Numbered from the stretch's first letter, positions 1 to 8,762 are shown. The stretch: DNA of 64,000 bases from Corallococcus sp. AS-1-6 (GCF_020037015.1 NZ_JAIQDE010000010.1:232735-296734), one strand, 5' to 3'. Numbers and translations: made by a program. The notes: generated from the letters alone by a model not told the origin.

Positions 1-1781
1 AGGCTGCCCTCCACGGCCGCCGAAGCCTGGAGTGCCGCGAGTTTTTTCTCCAGCATCGCCTGCGCCGAGCGGAGCGCGGCGATGCGACTCTCGTCGGCGG
101 CTCGGGCGTACTTCGCCTCGGCGAGCGCGGCGCTTGCAGCGGACTCGCGCGCCTGGGTGAGCGCGGTGGACTTCGCCACCAGCCCCTTCACCCACTCCTG
201 GGCCCACGCGGCCCCGCGCATCGCCGCCACCACCACCAGCGACTCACCGAAAAGCTTCACCGCGTAGGTGGCCGTCTCGAAGTTCTCCGTCAGCGCGCGG
301 ACGCTTGGCTCCGTCGCGGAGAGGATGTCGCCGCCCACCTCGCCCTGGAGTTCCGAGAAGCGCGCGCGGAGCTGGTCGAGAGCGAACTGCGGCGTCGAGG
401 CCATCTTGCTGAAGGCGGCCTCCGTGCGCCCGGCGGAGTCCTGCATGTGCTTCAGCGAGGCCGCGAAGTCTGCGGAGGCGGTTCCGGTGAGCGTCATCAC
501 CGGCAGCAGGGCCTCCACGCCCCCGAAGAGCATGGCCATCTCCTCGGTGCTGCCGCGCGTCTTCTCGTTCACGTCCTGGAGGAAGCCGGCGAGCCCCTTG
601 GCCTTCAGCGCAGCGACAGAGAACTCCAGGCCGAGTGCGTCCGCGAGCTTCGCCGCCTCGTGAGACGGCTTCGCGACGGCGGCGATGATGGCGCGCAGTC
701 CCTCCATGGAGGTGGACGTCTGGATGTTGTTCTTCGTCAGCGCGCCTGTGGCTGCGAGCAACTCCGCGAGGCTGACGCCCGTCTGGGACGCGATGGGGGC
801 CACCCGACCGATGAAGCGCGAGAGGTCCTCGATGCTCGTCTTCCCGTCCGCCGCGGAGACGAACATCATGTCCGCCGCCTGGGTGACGTTGCGCAACTGG
901 CTCCCATAACTGGCCATGACACCGGTCAAGCCATCCGCCGCCGTCCTCACGTCCGTCACGCCGCCGATGGCCAGCTTGTTGGACACGGTTAGCAACTCCG
1001 TGGCTTTCGCCGCGTCGCTCGCACCCGCGCTGAGGATTTCGTAGAGGGCCCCGGCCTGATCCGTGGGCGTCCGCCCGAACTGGTTTCCCAGTTCCTTCAC
1101 CTTCGCGGTGAGCGCGTCCATCATCCCGAGTTGGTCCTGCTCCAGCACCGTGGAGACCTGGGCCATGGCCGTGCTGAACCGCAACGCCTCCTCGGTGGCG
1201 CTCTTGATGGCCGCGCCCGCCGCAGCGACGCCGAGGAATTGGCCCGCCAGCCGCTTCATCCCGTCCGCGAACTTGCTCACCGGGGGCTCCGCCTTCGCAG
1301 CCTCCTCCTTCGCCTTGCGGAGGGCATCCGCTACCCCCTCCTTCTGCTTCCCCATCTCGTCGAAGCGCTTGTTGAGGGACTCCACGTGCGTCAAGAAGCG
1401 GGACAGAGCGGACGTGTCCGCCAGGGTCGCCTGGAGCTTCCCGGCCGCGCCTCCGAGGGACATGAGCTGGGCCTCCAGCGCCCCCGTGGCCGTCGCGGTC
1501 GCGGTGAAGGCCGTCTGAATCTTCGCGGCGGACTGCTCCAACACCGAGAGGTGCGAGGTGGCGGCCCGGATGTCGGCCAGCGCCTTCGAGGTGCCGTCCA
1601 GGCTCCGCGTCGCGCGGGCGAACGCCTTGGTGAGGGCCTCAGTGGCGTTCTCCAGCCCCGTCGTCCTCCGCTCCGTCTTCTCGGCGGCCTCCTCCAGCCC
1701 GCCCAGCGACGTGACGGCCTCCTTCGCTTCGGAGGTGTCGATGCGGAGGCTCAGCTCAGCCAAATCAAAGCCACCAGACAT
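1..1781 (-). CDS. Phage tail tape measure protein (3' part missing)
   Basis: Open to the window edge on the minus strand; about 593 codons are visible from ATG at 1781, preceded by a GAGGA ribosome site 5 nt upstream. The N-terminal 200 residues are rich in Ala, Thr, Glu and Lys and look coiled-coil. They are followed by the helical, Gly/Ala-rich TP901-type core (motifs such as QTGVSLAELLAATGAL and LFGGVEALLPVM). Tape measure proteins set tail length and form the channel for DNA entry. Its position after the G/GT chaperone genes is the standard siphovirus order. The C-terminus lies outside the window. Confidence is high for the family, none for full length. Confidence 0.92.
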   Translation of the reverse strand, partial: MSGGFDLAELSLRIDTSEAKEAVTSLGGLEEAAEKTERRTTGLENATEALTKAFARATRSLDGTSKALADIRAATSHLSVLEQSAAKIQTAFTATATATGALEAQLMSLGGAAGKLQATLADTSALSRFLTHVESLNKRFDEMGKQKEGVADALRKAKEEAAKAEPPVSKFADGMKRLAGQFLGVAAAGAAIKSATEEALRFSTAMAQVSTVLEQDQLGMMDALTAKVKELGNQFGRTPTDQAGALYEILSAGASDAAKATELLTVSNKLAIGGVTDVRTAADGLTGVMASYGSQLRNVTQAADMMFVSAADGKTSIEDLSRFIGRVAPIASQTGVSLAELLAATGALTKNNIQTSTSMEGLRAIIAAVAKPSHEAAKLADALGLEFSVAALKAKGLAGFLQDVNEKTRGSTEEMAMLFGGVEALLPVMTLTGTASADFAASLKHMQDSAGRTEAAFSKMASTPQFALDQLRARFSELQGEVGGDILSATEPSVRALTENFETATYAVKLFGESLVVVAAMRGAAWAQEWVKGLVAKSTALTQARESAASAALAEAKYARAADESRIAALRSAQAMLEKKLAALQASAAVEGS

Positions 1782-1884
1782 GATGGTCCTCGGTCACAAC
1801 GGGGGGAGGCGAACAGCAGGGTCATGCCGCACCCAGGCAACGCGCCCAGTGGACTGCTCAGCGGCTATATGGTGGCCTTGGAGC

Positions 1885-2646
1885 ATGAAAGCTCTCGTGG
1901 CATTTCTTATTGGTTTGCTTTCGGCGACCGCATTTGCAGGAAGCGCGTTCGGCCATCTTGCCGACGCTACAGCGTTTCGCGTCAGCGCTTCCGTTCCCGA
2001 ACTACTTGCACAACAGGGACTTTCATCGACGCGCCTAGAGGAAACAATTTACGGCGCATTTAAGCTTGCAGCGATCCCCGCCGCCGATCGAGCGGACACA
2101 ACCGCAGGCTTATCACTATTCAGCATATCAATTGAGGAAGTCACCTGGGAAAACCATGGAACAACAGCGATTCACATCAACGTCTCCGCCGCGCAACCAG
2201 CCACCATCACTGGAACTGAATATCGACGCCTTGTAACAACGTGGGAGACCTCTCAACTGGTCCAGTCGCGCACTGACTTCGCAGCCAAGCGCGCGCTAGA
2301 AACCGCCAACAAACTAATCAAGGAGTTCATTACGGAACACCAAAACGCACTGAAAGACAGAAAGAGCCATGCACTCAGCAAGCAAATAGAGCCCACCATT
2401 TCCAAAGATCAATCACCACCCACTGCGCCAGCCGCCCCATCGTCAACCAGCGCCACCAAGGCAAATTCGAAACAACCAGACAGAAGCAACATCACTCCAC
2501 CAGCAACACACAATGGGCGCCCTCTTACTGGGTGCTCTGGAGGATTTGAATACTCCTGCTGCTCATACAGTGGCGATGGCTGTGCATACATCCTTTGTCG
2601 CGAAGCAGGCGGTAAGTGGGCTGAAAACACATCGGCCTGCATGTAG
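1885..2646 (+). CDS. Secreted Cys-rich protein, probable moron
   Basis: A 253-residue protein on the strand opposite to the tail genes. It begins with a Sec signal peptide (MKALVAFLIGLLSATAFAGS), continues with a mixed alpha/beta region, then a Ser/Thr/Pro/Lys-rich linker (about residues 160-215) and a Cys-rich tail with six cysteines in the last 40 residues. The linker region is visibly AT-richer than its neighbours, a sign of separate acquisition. It sits between the tail chaperone and tape measure genes, which are normally adjacent. I do not recognise a family. A role as a lysogenic-conversion or outside-acting protein is inferred from the signal peptide and inverted orientation. The start at 1885 was chosen because it opens the signal peptide. 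Confidence 0.7.
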   Translation: MKALVAFLIGLLSATAFAGSAFGHLADATAFRVSASVPELLAQQGLSSTRLEETIYGAFKLAAIPAADRADTTAGLSLFSISIEEVTWENHGTTAIHINVSAAQPATITGTEYRRLVTTWETSQLVQSRTDFAAKRALETANKLIKEFITEHQNALKDRKSHALSKQIEPTISKDQSPPTAPAAPSSTSATKANSKQPDRSNITPPATHNGRPLTGCSGGFEYSCCSYSGDGCAYILCREAGGKWAENTSACM

Positions 2647-2663
2647 CCGCGAGTGCACTCTCC

Positions 2664-3421
2664 TCACTTCTTCGAGACCTCAACCAGGAATGCTTCATCC
2701 AGCCGACGGAGGATTTGCACCTCGAAGGCCGTGGGCCGGTGGCCGGAGAGGCGCACCCAGGCCTCCATGTCCGGGAAGGAGATGGGGTTGAGGGTGAAGG
2801 CACCGGCGCCGCGGGCGTTGGACAGCTCGGCGAACCACCCCCACACGTGGGCGAGGGCATCAGGCAGCGGGGGCGCCTCCAGCAACTCCGGCGGAGGCTT
2901 CCCGGTAGCGCGCTCCACCTGCTCCAGATGGGCGCGGACGGAGACGCCCTCCGCGTCGGTGCGGCTCAGGCGGAATTCGTGGCGGGCGAAGTCGAGGAGT
3001 CGCTCGCCCTCTCCTCGAAAAAACTCGCGCGGTCCGAGACGGCCTCGTCCACCTGGCGACGCAGCCACGGGTGGGTGGTGAAGAGGCGCCGGGCGTTGTC
3101 CGGCGTGAGGGGCACCGCCGCGCCGCCCTCCAGGACGCCCGTCCAGGAGACGGTGCAGGCCACCAGCAGCTCCAGCGCGTCGGCCTCCATGTCCCGCGGC
3201 GCCTCCTGCCGAGCGCGGCGGCCGGCGCGCGGCGCGCTGGCGGTGGCCTTGTCGATGAGGGAGCGCGTGGCGTCGCGGTAGCGCGGCGAGTCCATGCCGG
3301 CCACCTCCACCTGCATGCCCGTGGGCTTGCCGGTGACGGGGTGGAGGATGTCCACCGTGAGGGTGTCGTGGTGGACGAGGCTGGAGAGGTCGAAGCCGGA
3401 GGGGGCAGGGGCGGTGCTCAT
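2664..3421 (-). CDS. Tail assembly chaperone GT fusion made by -1 frameshift
   Basis: The downstream reading frame (stop at 2664) overlaps the G-like gene by about 100 nt and lies in the -1 frame. A T TTT TTC slippery heptamer at 3023-3017 is in phase with the G frame (codons AGT TTT TTC). After slippage the product would be 135 G residues plus 117 T residues, 252 in all. Lambda-type phages make gpG and gpGT this way; GT bridges the tape measure and tail tube subunits during tail assembly. The T part has no good ribosome site of its own. The gene order tail tube, G/T, tape measure matches. The frameshift is predicted, not shown. Confidence 0.75.
2966..3421 (-). CDS. Tail assembly chaperone, G-like
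   Basis: 151 residues starting at ATG 3421 with a CAGGAG ribosome site 8 nt upstream. It follows the tail tube gene by about 50 nt. No catalytic motif is expected: G-type chaperones are recognised by position and by the frameshift to T. The N-terminal half resembles small tail chaperones (HHDTLTVDILHPVTGKPTG), and the C-terminal half carries the slippery codons Phe134-Phe135. Unshifted ribosomes end at 2966 and give the short form. The assignment rests mainly on position and the frameshift signal. Confidence 0.72.
   Translation of the reverse strand: MSTAPAPSGFDLSSLVHHDTLTVDILHPVTGKPTGMQVEVAGMDSPRYRDATRSLIDKATASAPRAGRRARQEAPRDMEADALELLVACTVSWTGVLEGGAAVPLTPDNARRLFTTHPWLRRQVDEAVSDRASFFEERASDSSTSPATNSA
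2984..3023 (-). promoter_or_regulatory. Programmed -1 ribosomal frameshift signal
   Basis: Reading the minus strand, the heptamer TTTTTTC occupies 3023-3017 and fits X XXY YYZ in the G frame. Seven nucleotides later a stem can form between GGGCGA (3009-3004) and TCGCCC (2989-2984), with a 14-nt loop. A competing 7-bp stem CGAGGAG/CTCCTCG starts at the last base of the heptamer. Heptamer, spacer length and downstream hairpin match the usual layout for -1 frameshifting. Confidence 0.75.
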
Positions 3422-3468
3422 GCGGGACTCCTGGTGGTGAAGGGAGGAAGGGCTGCGCAGGCCGCGGG

Positions 3469-4617
3469 CTACGCGTTGCTGCGCTGGTAGAGAATGGAGG
3501 CGCCGGACGCGGCGTCGAGCAGCGCGGTGAAGGGCATGGACACCTGGACGGGGCCCTCCTTGGGGTTGTCGAGCTCGCCGCCCGTGTACTTGAGGCGGGG
3601 AATCCGGAGGGTGTGGAAGTCCGTCCCGTTCACGTCCTGCAGCACCACCTCCAGCGAGGACTCGGACTCGTCGAGGAACTTCGCCAGCAGGTCCTGCCCC
3701 ATGAAGTAGGCGCTGAGGGTGCCGGAGACGCCGAAGCCGCCCTCGTGAATCTCCGTGGCGGAGCGCTGGCCGATGACGCCCTTCGTGGAGCGCCCGTTGG
3801 TGATGTCCAAGTCGAGGGACGTGACGTTGGCCACCAGCTGCCCGCCCTCGCGCAGGCTTCCGGTGAAGGCGTCGAAGGGGCTGTTGGTGCCCGGGGGCGT
3901 AACGGTGGCCGCGTGGGAGGCGGTGGCCATCTGCATGTCCTTGCCCAGCAGGGCGAAGGTGCCGGTGATGATTTCCTCCGGCTTGATGGAGAGCTTCAGA
4001 CTGTCCACCGCGCAGCCGCGGTAGAGGGCGTACTGGTCGATGTCGGTGAAGGCGCGTTCGAAGCTGAACGTCTTCAGGACGGTGCCGGACTTCAGCCGGC
4101 GGCCCACCAGCGCCACGGTGCGGCCAGCGGCGGCCACGTCGTCCACCAACTCCCGGTCCACCGTGAGGCCCAGGGCGGTGACGGCCTCGACGCGCGCGCG
4201 GCCGTTGTTGCCCGCCTCCGCAAAGCCGGACACCAGCACCTGGTCCCCGGGCAGGAAGCCGTCCGCAAGGAAGCTGCCGGTGGTGCGCACGAAGGCGCCC
4301 GTGGCCGCGTCCGCGGAGAGGGAGACGCTGCCGGTGGTGGCCGTGGCCCAGGTGCCGCTGAGGGCGGCCTCCAGGAGGTCGTCGAAGGTGCTGAGGGAGA
4401 GCTCGACGCCGATGTCCCCGCCGACGCTCACCATGCCGTGACGCAAGTCGGAGAGGTGCCTGTCGGCGCGAATCTCGTTGGAATGGTAGTTGGCCTTCGA
4501 GAGGTTGAGGCCGGTGCTGGTGAAGCGCAGCGCCTTGTAGGCGGTGCTGGCCGCGACGCCGAAGGTGGCCTCGGGGGTGAAGCGCAGCGCGGTGCGCTGG
4601 CCGGAAGCGGAAGGCAT
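3469..4617 (-). CDS. Phage tail tube (major tail) protein
   Basis: 382 residues from ATG 4617. The protein is beta-rich with repeated Gly/Thr/Ser segments. It has the features of large tail tube proteins: an N-terminal stretch RFTPEATFGVAAS, an inserted central Ig-like segment, and a C-terminal tube motif near MPFTALLD. It polymerises into the tail tube around the tape measure. It follows the tail terminator gene and precedes the G/GT chaperones, the expected siphovirus order. Confidence 0.85.
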   Translation of the reverse strand: MPSASGQRTALRFTPEATFGVAASTAYKALRFTSTGLNLSKANYHSNEIRADRHLSDLRHGMVSVGGDIGVELSLSTFDDLLEAALSGTWATATTGSVSLSADAATGAFVRTTGSFLADGFLPGDQVLVSGFAEAGNNGRARVEAVTALGLTVDRELVDDVAAAGRTVALVGRRLKSGTVLKTFSFERAFTDIDQYALYRGCAVDSLKLSIKPEEIITGTFALLGKDMQMATASHAATVTPPGTNSPFDAFTGSLREGGQLVANVTSLDLDITNGRSTKGVIGQRSATEIHEGGFGVSGTLSAYFMGQDLLAKFLDESESSLEVVLQDVNGTDFHTLRIPRLKYTGGELDNPKEGPVQVSMPFTALLDAASGASILYQRSNA

Positions 4618-4647
4618 GGGTTTCTCCTGTCGCGCGAGGCGACGGTG

Positions 4648-5067
4648 CTACGCGTGGACGAGCCAGAAGACGGAAACAGGACGCAGCCACCAGGGCTCCT
4701 CGCGGAGGCCGGGCCCGGCGGAGGCGGACTGGATGCGGACGACGGTGGCGCCCGCCTGCAGCGAGGTGCCGCGCGCGAAGCCGTCGCACACGGCCTGGGC
4801 GGCGGTGTTGGCGGACCCGGCGCCCTCGCCCAGGGGGAAGAAGAGGGACACCTGGAAGACGCCCGGGTGGCGAGTCTGCGCGTCCTGGCCCAGGCCGGCG
4901 GCGGCCGTGCGCGCGGGCAGGTGGTCCACCCGCGCCCAGGGCGTACCCTCCTTCGGGACGTAGAGGACGTTGGGGAAGGCGATGTTGTCCGCCCCCACCA
5001 CGGGGGCCAGCACCACCGCAGCGTGCGCCTCCAGCGCCCGGGGGATGTCCAGGAGGACGGTGCTCAC
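4648..5067 (-). CDS. Tail terminator-like protein
   Basis: 139 residues; its ATG overlaps the stop of the upstream gp10-like gene by 4 nt. The pattern LLDIPRALEAHAAVVLAP near the N-terminus and a terminal strand ending in SVFWLVHA fit the phage tail terminator / minor tail protein U-like family, which caps the growing tail at the head-proximal end. Position between the gp10-like gene and tail tube gene supports this. No catalytic residues are expected. Confidence 0.75.
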   Translation of the reverse strand: MSTVLLDIPRALEAHAAVVLAPVVGADNIAFPNVLYVPKEGTPWARVDHLPARTAAAGLGQDAQTRHPGVFQVSLFFPLGEGAGSANTAAQAVCDGFARGTSLQAGATVVRIQSASAGPGLREEPWWLRPVSVFWLVHA

Positions 5068-5483
5068 TTCACCGCCTCCTCGAGGATTTCATTCACCTGG
5101 GCCAGGGTGGTGCGCACCATCCCCTTCGGGGCCTGCTGGCTCCAGCCGAACTCCAGCCGACGGGCGTAGGGCAGGTTGTTGGTGATGTAGACGGTCTCGC
5201 CCAGCTCCACGCCCTCCAGCTTCGCGCCCTCGCGGGAGACGACGGCGCTGCCGTCCTTGTCCTCCGCGTCCACGGTGCCAGCGGGCCTGTCGCCCAGCCC
5301 CACCTGCCAGTTGCCCCGGAAGCGGCCGGTGTCCACCGGGGAGGCAGTGACGACGTTGGCCAAGATGCCCAGCGCCGTCTTGAGCACCACCTCGTTGGCG
5401 CGCGCCTCGGTGGCCTTCACGAAGGCCTGCACCTGCTTGCTGAAGCGGGCCCCCTTGCGGATGCGCCTGTCCACCTTCGTCAT
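5064..5483 (-). CDS. HK97 gp10-like head-tail protein
   Basis: 139 residues. The motif SPVDTGRFRGNWQVG is typical of the HK97 gp10 family, and the C-terminal RRLEFGWSQQAPKGM segment matches its conserved G(W/H)S..AP.G..R feature. Members act at the head-tail joint of siphoviruses. The gene overlaps both neighbours by 4 nt (ATGA), indicating translational coupling in the connector cassette. Confidence 0.88.
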   Translation of the reverse strand: MTKVDRRIRKGARFSKQVQAFVKATEARANEVVLKTALGILANVVTASPVDTGRFRGNWQVGLGDRPAGTVDAEDKDGSAVVSREGAKLEGVELGETVYITNNLPYARRLEFGWSQQAPKGMVRTTLAQVNEILEEAVK

Positions 5484-5866
5484 GCGGACACCCGGAGGTT
5501 GAAGAGGATGGGGGTGCCGCCCAGCTGCGTCGGCGGGTCGGTCCGCAGCACGCGCCAGGTGCGGCCCTCCAGTGGGCCCACCGTGTCCCCCGGCGCCGGC
5601 ACCACCGGCAGTCCGCTGGCCGCGACGAGCACCTTCCGCCGGTCCGCGCGGGTGGTACCGCCGTCGGAGAGGCTGTCGCCCTCCTTGTCCTGGCCGCTGT
5701 CCGCCTGCACCAGCACCTGGACGGGGTACGCCGTCGTGGAGGCCACCACCTTCGACGTGGCCACGTCGTACGTGCCCGGCCCGGCCCGCGTGAGGGTGGC
5801 CTGCTGGCCGAAGCGCTTCACCAGCGCCAGGGCCTTCTTCGCCAACCTGTCGGCCTGGGCGCTCAT
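5480..5866 (-). CDS. Head closure / head-tail joining protein
   Basis: 128 residues from ATG 5866, overlapping the upstream connector gene by 4 nt and the gp10-like gene by 4 nt. The layout is an N-terminal helix (MSAQADRLAKKALALVKRFG) followed by a small beta-barrel ending in strands around TWRVLRTDPP. This is the layout of small head-closure (stopper) proteins found between the connector adaptor and gp10 genes. The identification is by position and size; no decisive motif is visible. Confidence 0.65.
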   Translation of the reverse strand: MSAQADRLAKKALALVKRFGQQATLTRAGPGTYDVATSKVVASTTAYPVQVLVQADSGQDKEGDSLSDGGTTRADRRKVLVAASGLPVVPAPGDTVGPLEGRTWRVLRTDPPTQLGGTPILFNLRVSA

Positions 5867-6354
5867 CCGCGCACCGTGGTGTGGACGCGGATCCCGCCGG
5901 GGCTGCCCTGAACGAGGGGCCCCAGCAGGGCCAGCACCTGGGAGGGGATGGGCCGGTGCGTCTCCTTCGACGTCTTCAGCGGGCCTACCGTCACGCCCTC
6001 GTCCACCACCGGCCCGAGGCCGGCCGTCCAGTCCTCCCCCAGCAGCCGGAAGGCGAACTCCGCCACCGCGGACTTCACCCGACGGGGGACGGCGCCCTCC
6101 GCCAGCGGGCACCCATCCAGCACCACGCCCCGGCGCGGCCAAGCCAGGGCCTGCTCCGCGTCGGCGCGCGCGCCCACCCACTCGCAGCGGGAGTCCAGGA
6201 CGGACGTCGCCCACTTCAGGTGCCGCTCCTTCGCCGCCTCGTCAGCGGCGGCCCAGGCGTCGTTGTGGGCGCGCGCCGCGTGGTAGGCGTCCGCCTCCAC
6301 AACGTCGCAGTAGGAGTCGGCGAGCGGGCCGCCGGGAGTGGTGTCGAGTGCCAT
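5863..6354 (-). CDS. DnaT-like head-tail adaptor protein
   Basis: 163 residues. The N-terminal part (residues 10-55) has the pattern SYCDVVEADAYHAAR...W..A.E..KERHL..AT..LD, as in the phage DnaT-like protein family that sits in the position of the head-tail adaptor. It is often annotated as a putative DnaT-like ssDNA-binding protein, but in this location it is more likely a structural connector. It ends in an ATGA overlap with the next gene. Confidence 0.75.
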   Translation of the reverse strand: MALDTTPGGPLADSYCDVVEADAYHAARAHNDAWAAADEAAKERHLKWATSVLDSRCEWVGARADAEQALAWPRRGVVLDGCPLAEGAVPRRVKSAVAEFAFRLLGEDWTAGLGPVVDEGVTVGPLKTSKETHRPIPSQVLALLGPLVQGSPGGIRVHTTVRG

Positions 6355-6375
6355 GGGCAGCTCCTCGTGTGCGGA

Positions 6376-6798
6376 CTACTTCGCCGCCTTGGCGGGCTTC
6401 GGCGGCTTCTCCTGGGCCTCGACGGGGGGCGCGGCAGACGCCTCGGTGGCCGAAATGCTGGTGCCCTTCCCGGCGCCCTCCGCGCGCGCCAGCCGGGCCG
6501 CCAGCTCCTCGCGCTCGCGGTTGGCCGCCTCCAGTTGGGCCTTGAGGTCATCCACCAGGTCGCCGCCCGTGGTCAGCTTCCCGCCGGAGGACGCCTGGCG
6601 GTCCTCCCATGCATCCCGCGCCTTTTCGTACTCCCGCGACTCGCGCGGGTATGCCGAGTGGTACGTGGCGAGGATGGAGAGCGCCGCTCCCGCGTCCGCC
6701 GGCACGAGCGCGACGCCGCGGCTGAACTCGAAGCCGGCGAGCACGCATGACTGCCCCGACCGGGGCCCCACCAGCTCCACTTCGATGACTCGACTCAT
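6376..6798 (-). CDS. Hypothetical virion-region protein
   Basis: 140 residues starting at ATG 6798 with an AAGGAG ribosome site 7 nt upstream. It has a short beta-rich N-terminus, a helix with YPRESREYEKARDAWEDR, a predicted coiled coil (about residues 80-115, rich in Glu, Arg, Leu) and a Lys/Pro/Ala tail. I do not recognise the family. Lying between the capsid gene and the adaptor genes, it is probably a minor structural or assembly protein. Confidence 0.7.
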   Translation of the reverse strand: MSRVIEVELVGPRSGQSCVLAGFEFSRGVALVPADAGAALSILATYHSAYPRESREYEKARDAWEDRQASSGGKLTTGGDLVDDLKAQLEAANREREELAARLARAEGAGKGTSISATEASAAPPVEAQEKPPKPAKAAK

Positions 6799-6923
6799 GA
6801 AAGACTCCTTGGAAAAGGAGCGCCCGGCACGCGCCGGACGCCAGGTTGACGGCGCAACACGAAGGGGAGCCCGCCACGACACGCGCGCAGCGCGTACCCA
6901 GGGCGAGCCCTCGCCGCGCACTG

Positions 6924-7841
6924 CTAGTTGGAGATGCCCTTGACGACGGCCAGCGCCAGGTCGGAGTAGCAGGCGAGGCCGCAGTAGAACTTCACGCGGG
7001 TGATGGACTCGTCCTTCGACTCGGACTCACCCAGCGCCTTCACCTGGATGCCCATGGCCTTCTTCGCATGGAGGCCGGCAATGCCCACCTTCCGGCTGCC
7101 GTCGTCCAGGCACCCGGCGATGATGCTGGTGCAGGTGGTGCTGCTCCCCTGCGTCTGGTTGGTGGGCACCCAGTCGTTACGGAAGATGGGCACGCCCTCG
7201 TACACCAGCGTCTCCTCGCCGCTCGGCAGCGTCAGCGTCTCAATGATGCCGGCGCCGCTCTGGCCGCGCAGCAGCGTCTTCACCGAGCGGATGGTTCGCG
7301 CGTGCATCATCAGGAAGTCCACCTTCCCGTCCTTCGCCTTCACCGCGTCCAGCAACTCGTCCAGCAGCGAGAAGGAAACGTCCGCGCCGTTGGTGCCGGC
7401 CGTCAGCGTCTGGCCCGAGCTCACGAGACCCAGGAGACCGACGAACTCCTCGTTGGCGCCCGTGCCGTTGATGAGGAGGCTGGAGTACTTGCGCCCCACC
7501 GCCTTGGCCTTGCCGGCCACCTGCACGGCCTCCTGATCCGTGGTGTCGCTGTGCGTGGCCTCGACGAAGTTGTCCACCTCGGCGTCGCCGACGATGCGCT
7601 TCAGGGGACTCGTCACCTGGGTGAAGGTGGTGGCGGCCTTCGCGGTGATGGTGCCGCCGACGCCCAGCATCTGCACGTCGCCCAGGACGTTCTCCCGGTT
7701 GTAGACGGCCGCGGGGCCCTCGACGGGCTCGAAGGGGAGGACGCCGAAGAAGCGGTCCACCGTGACGATGTTCTCGATGATGCCGGCCACCAGGTCGTTG
7801 TTCGACAGCTTGGCCGCCTCGGAAAGGATGACGGAAGGCAT
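6924..7841 (-). CDS. Major capsid protein
   Basis: 305 residues. The sequence reads as an HK97-fold capsid protein: N-terminal helix (LSNNDLVAGIIENI), a loop and spine-helix region with TDQEAVQVAGKAKAVGRKYSSLL, and a P-domain with VDFLMMHARTIRSVKTLLR and EGVPIFRNDWVP, a signature of several capsid families. There is no N-terminal delta domain; a separate scaffold gene lies immediately upstream, as expected. About 170 nt separate the two genes. Confidence 0.85.
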   Translation of the reverse strand: MPSVILSEAAKLSNNDLVAGIIENIVTVDRFFGVLPFEPVEGPAAVYNRENVLGDVQMLGVGGTITAKAATTFTQVTSPLKRIVGDAEVDNFVEATHSDTTDQEAVQVAGKAKAVGRKYSSLLINGTGANEEFVGLLGLVSSGQTLTAGTNGADVSFSLLDELLDAVKAKDGKVDFLMMHARTIRSVKTLLRGQSGAGIIETLTLPSGEETLVYEGVPIFRNDWVPTNQTQGSSTTCTSIIAGCLDDGSRKVGIAGLHAKKAMGIQVKALGESESKDESITRVKFYCGLACYSDLALAVVKGISN

Positions 7842-7978
7842 GGAAAGGCTTTCTTCCTCGCGTGAGAGGGAAAAGAAGACGAGTGGGCGGACGCGCTACG
7901 GCGAGGGCTGGGGAAAGCCCGGTGGACGCGTCTGGTTTGGAAGGAGAGTGACTGCGTCCGGGCATCCCGCCCGGTGTG

Positions 7979-8006
7979 TTTCAGGCCGCATCCCGCGAAC
8001 CTGAAA
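7979..8006 (-). terminator. Hairpin between scaffold and capsid genes
   Basis: TTTCAGG (7979-7985) pairs with CCTGAAA (8000-8006) across a 14-nt loop just after the scaffold stop. There is no T-run, so it may be an RNA processing or partial termination site that lets capsid and scaffold be made in different amounts. This is inference from position. Confidence 0.3.
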
Positions 8007-8009
8007 CGG

Positions 8010-8762
8010 CTACTTCAGCTCCGCCAACCCCTTCGCGATGCGCTGCGTAGAGGTGAGCTTCTCACCGCCGGGCGTCCCGCCCGTTTTGCCCCCCGGCGGC
8101 GTCCCGCTGCCGGAGGAACCCGAGCTTTCGAAGGCCCGGGCGAAGTCCGGATTCTTCTTGAGTTCCGCGACGAACTCTCGCGTCGTCACGTAGCCGCCCG
8201 ACTTGTTGACGCGAGGCTCACCCTTCGCGTCGACAATCCGAGCCAAGAAGTCACCGTCCTCCTCAATCACTTTCACATAACGCTCGACGTAAGGCAACAG
8301 CAGCGACGTGCTTCCCTTCGCCTCGGCGATGGCGGCGAGGGCCTCCGCGTTGGCGACGCGCTGGTGGTACGTGGAGCGCATGCGCTCGATGGTGGAGTCC
8401 TTCTCCGTCAGCACCTTCGCGTGCCCGGCCTCCAGCTCCGCGCGCTGCTTCTCCCACGCCGCCGCACCTTCCTTCCCCTTCTGCGCCTCGGCCAGCTGCG
8501 CGCGCAGCTCTCCCAGCTGCTTCTCCGCGTCCTCGGGCGTCTTCCCCAGCTTCTGGTAGCCGGCCACCTGGGCCTTCAGCTCCTTCACCGCGTCGCGCTC
8601 CTTCTTCAGCGCGGTGCTGAGGCTGGTGGTGTCCATGCGCTTCACCAGGTCCGCCTCGAGGACGTACTTCGCGCCCTCACCCTCCCCCTTCGCGTACAGC
8701 CCGCGGAACTTCTCCGGGACGATGTCCAGCGCGTCCAACTCCTGCTGCCACTCGAATTCCAC
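8010..8762 (-). CDS. Capsid scaffolding protein
   Basis: 250 residues, highly charged, with a long central coiled coil (about residues 45-145, repeated Lys/Glu/Ala/Leu heptads), a short structured segment and a Gly/Ser/Pro-rich linker before a basic C-terminal helix (TSTQRIAKGLAEL). This is the layout of phage scaffolds, whose C-terminal helix contacts the capsid shell. It lies directly upstream of the major capsid gene. It probably leaves or is cleaved during maturation; no conventional prohead protease gene is present. Confidence 0.82.
   Translation of the reverse strand: MEFEWQQELDALDIVPEKFRGLYAKGEGEGAKYVLEADLVKRMDTTSLSTALKKERDAVKELKAQVAGYQKLGKTPEDAEKQLGELRAQLAEAQKGKEGAAAWEKQRAELEAGHAKVLTEKDSTIERMRSTYHQRVANAEALAAIAEAKGSTSLLLPYVERYVKVIEEDGDFLARIVDAKGEPRVNKSGGYVTTREFVAELKKNPDFARAFESSGSSGSGTPPGGKTGGTPGGEKLTSTQRIAKGLAELK

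Noticed and set aside
2664..3068. Separate gene starting at ATG 3068
   Set aside because: No ribosome site; the in-phase slippery heptamer and overlap point to frameshift expression.
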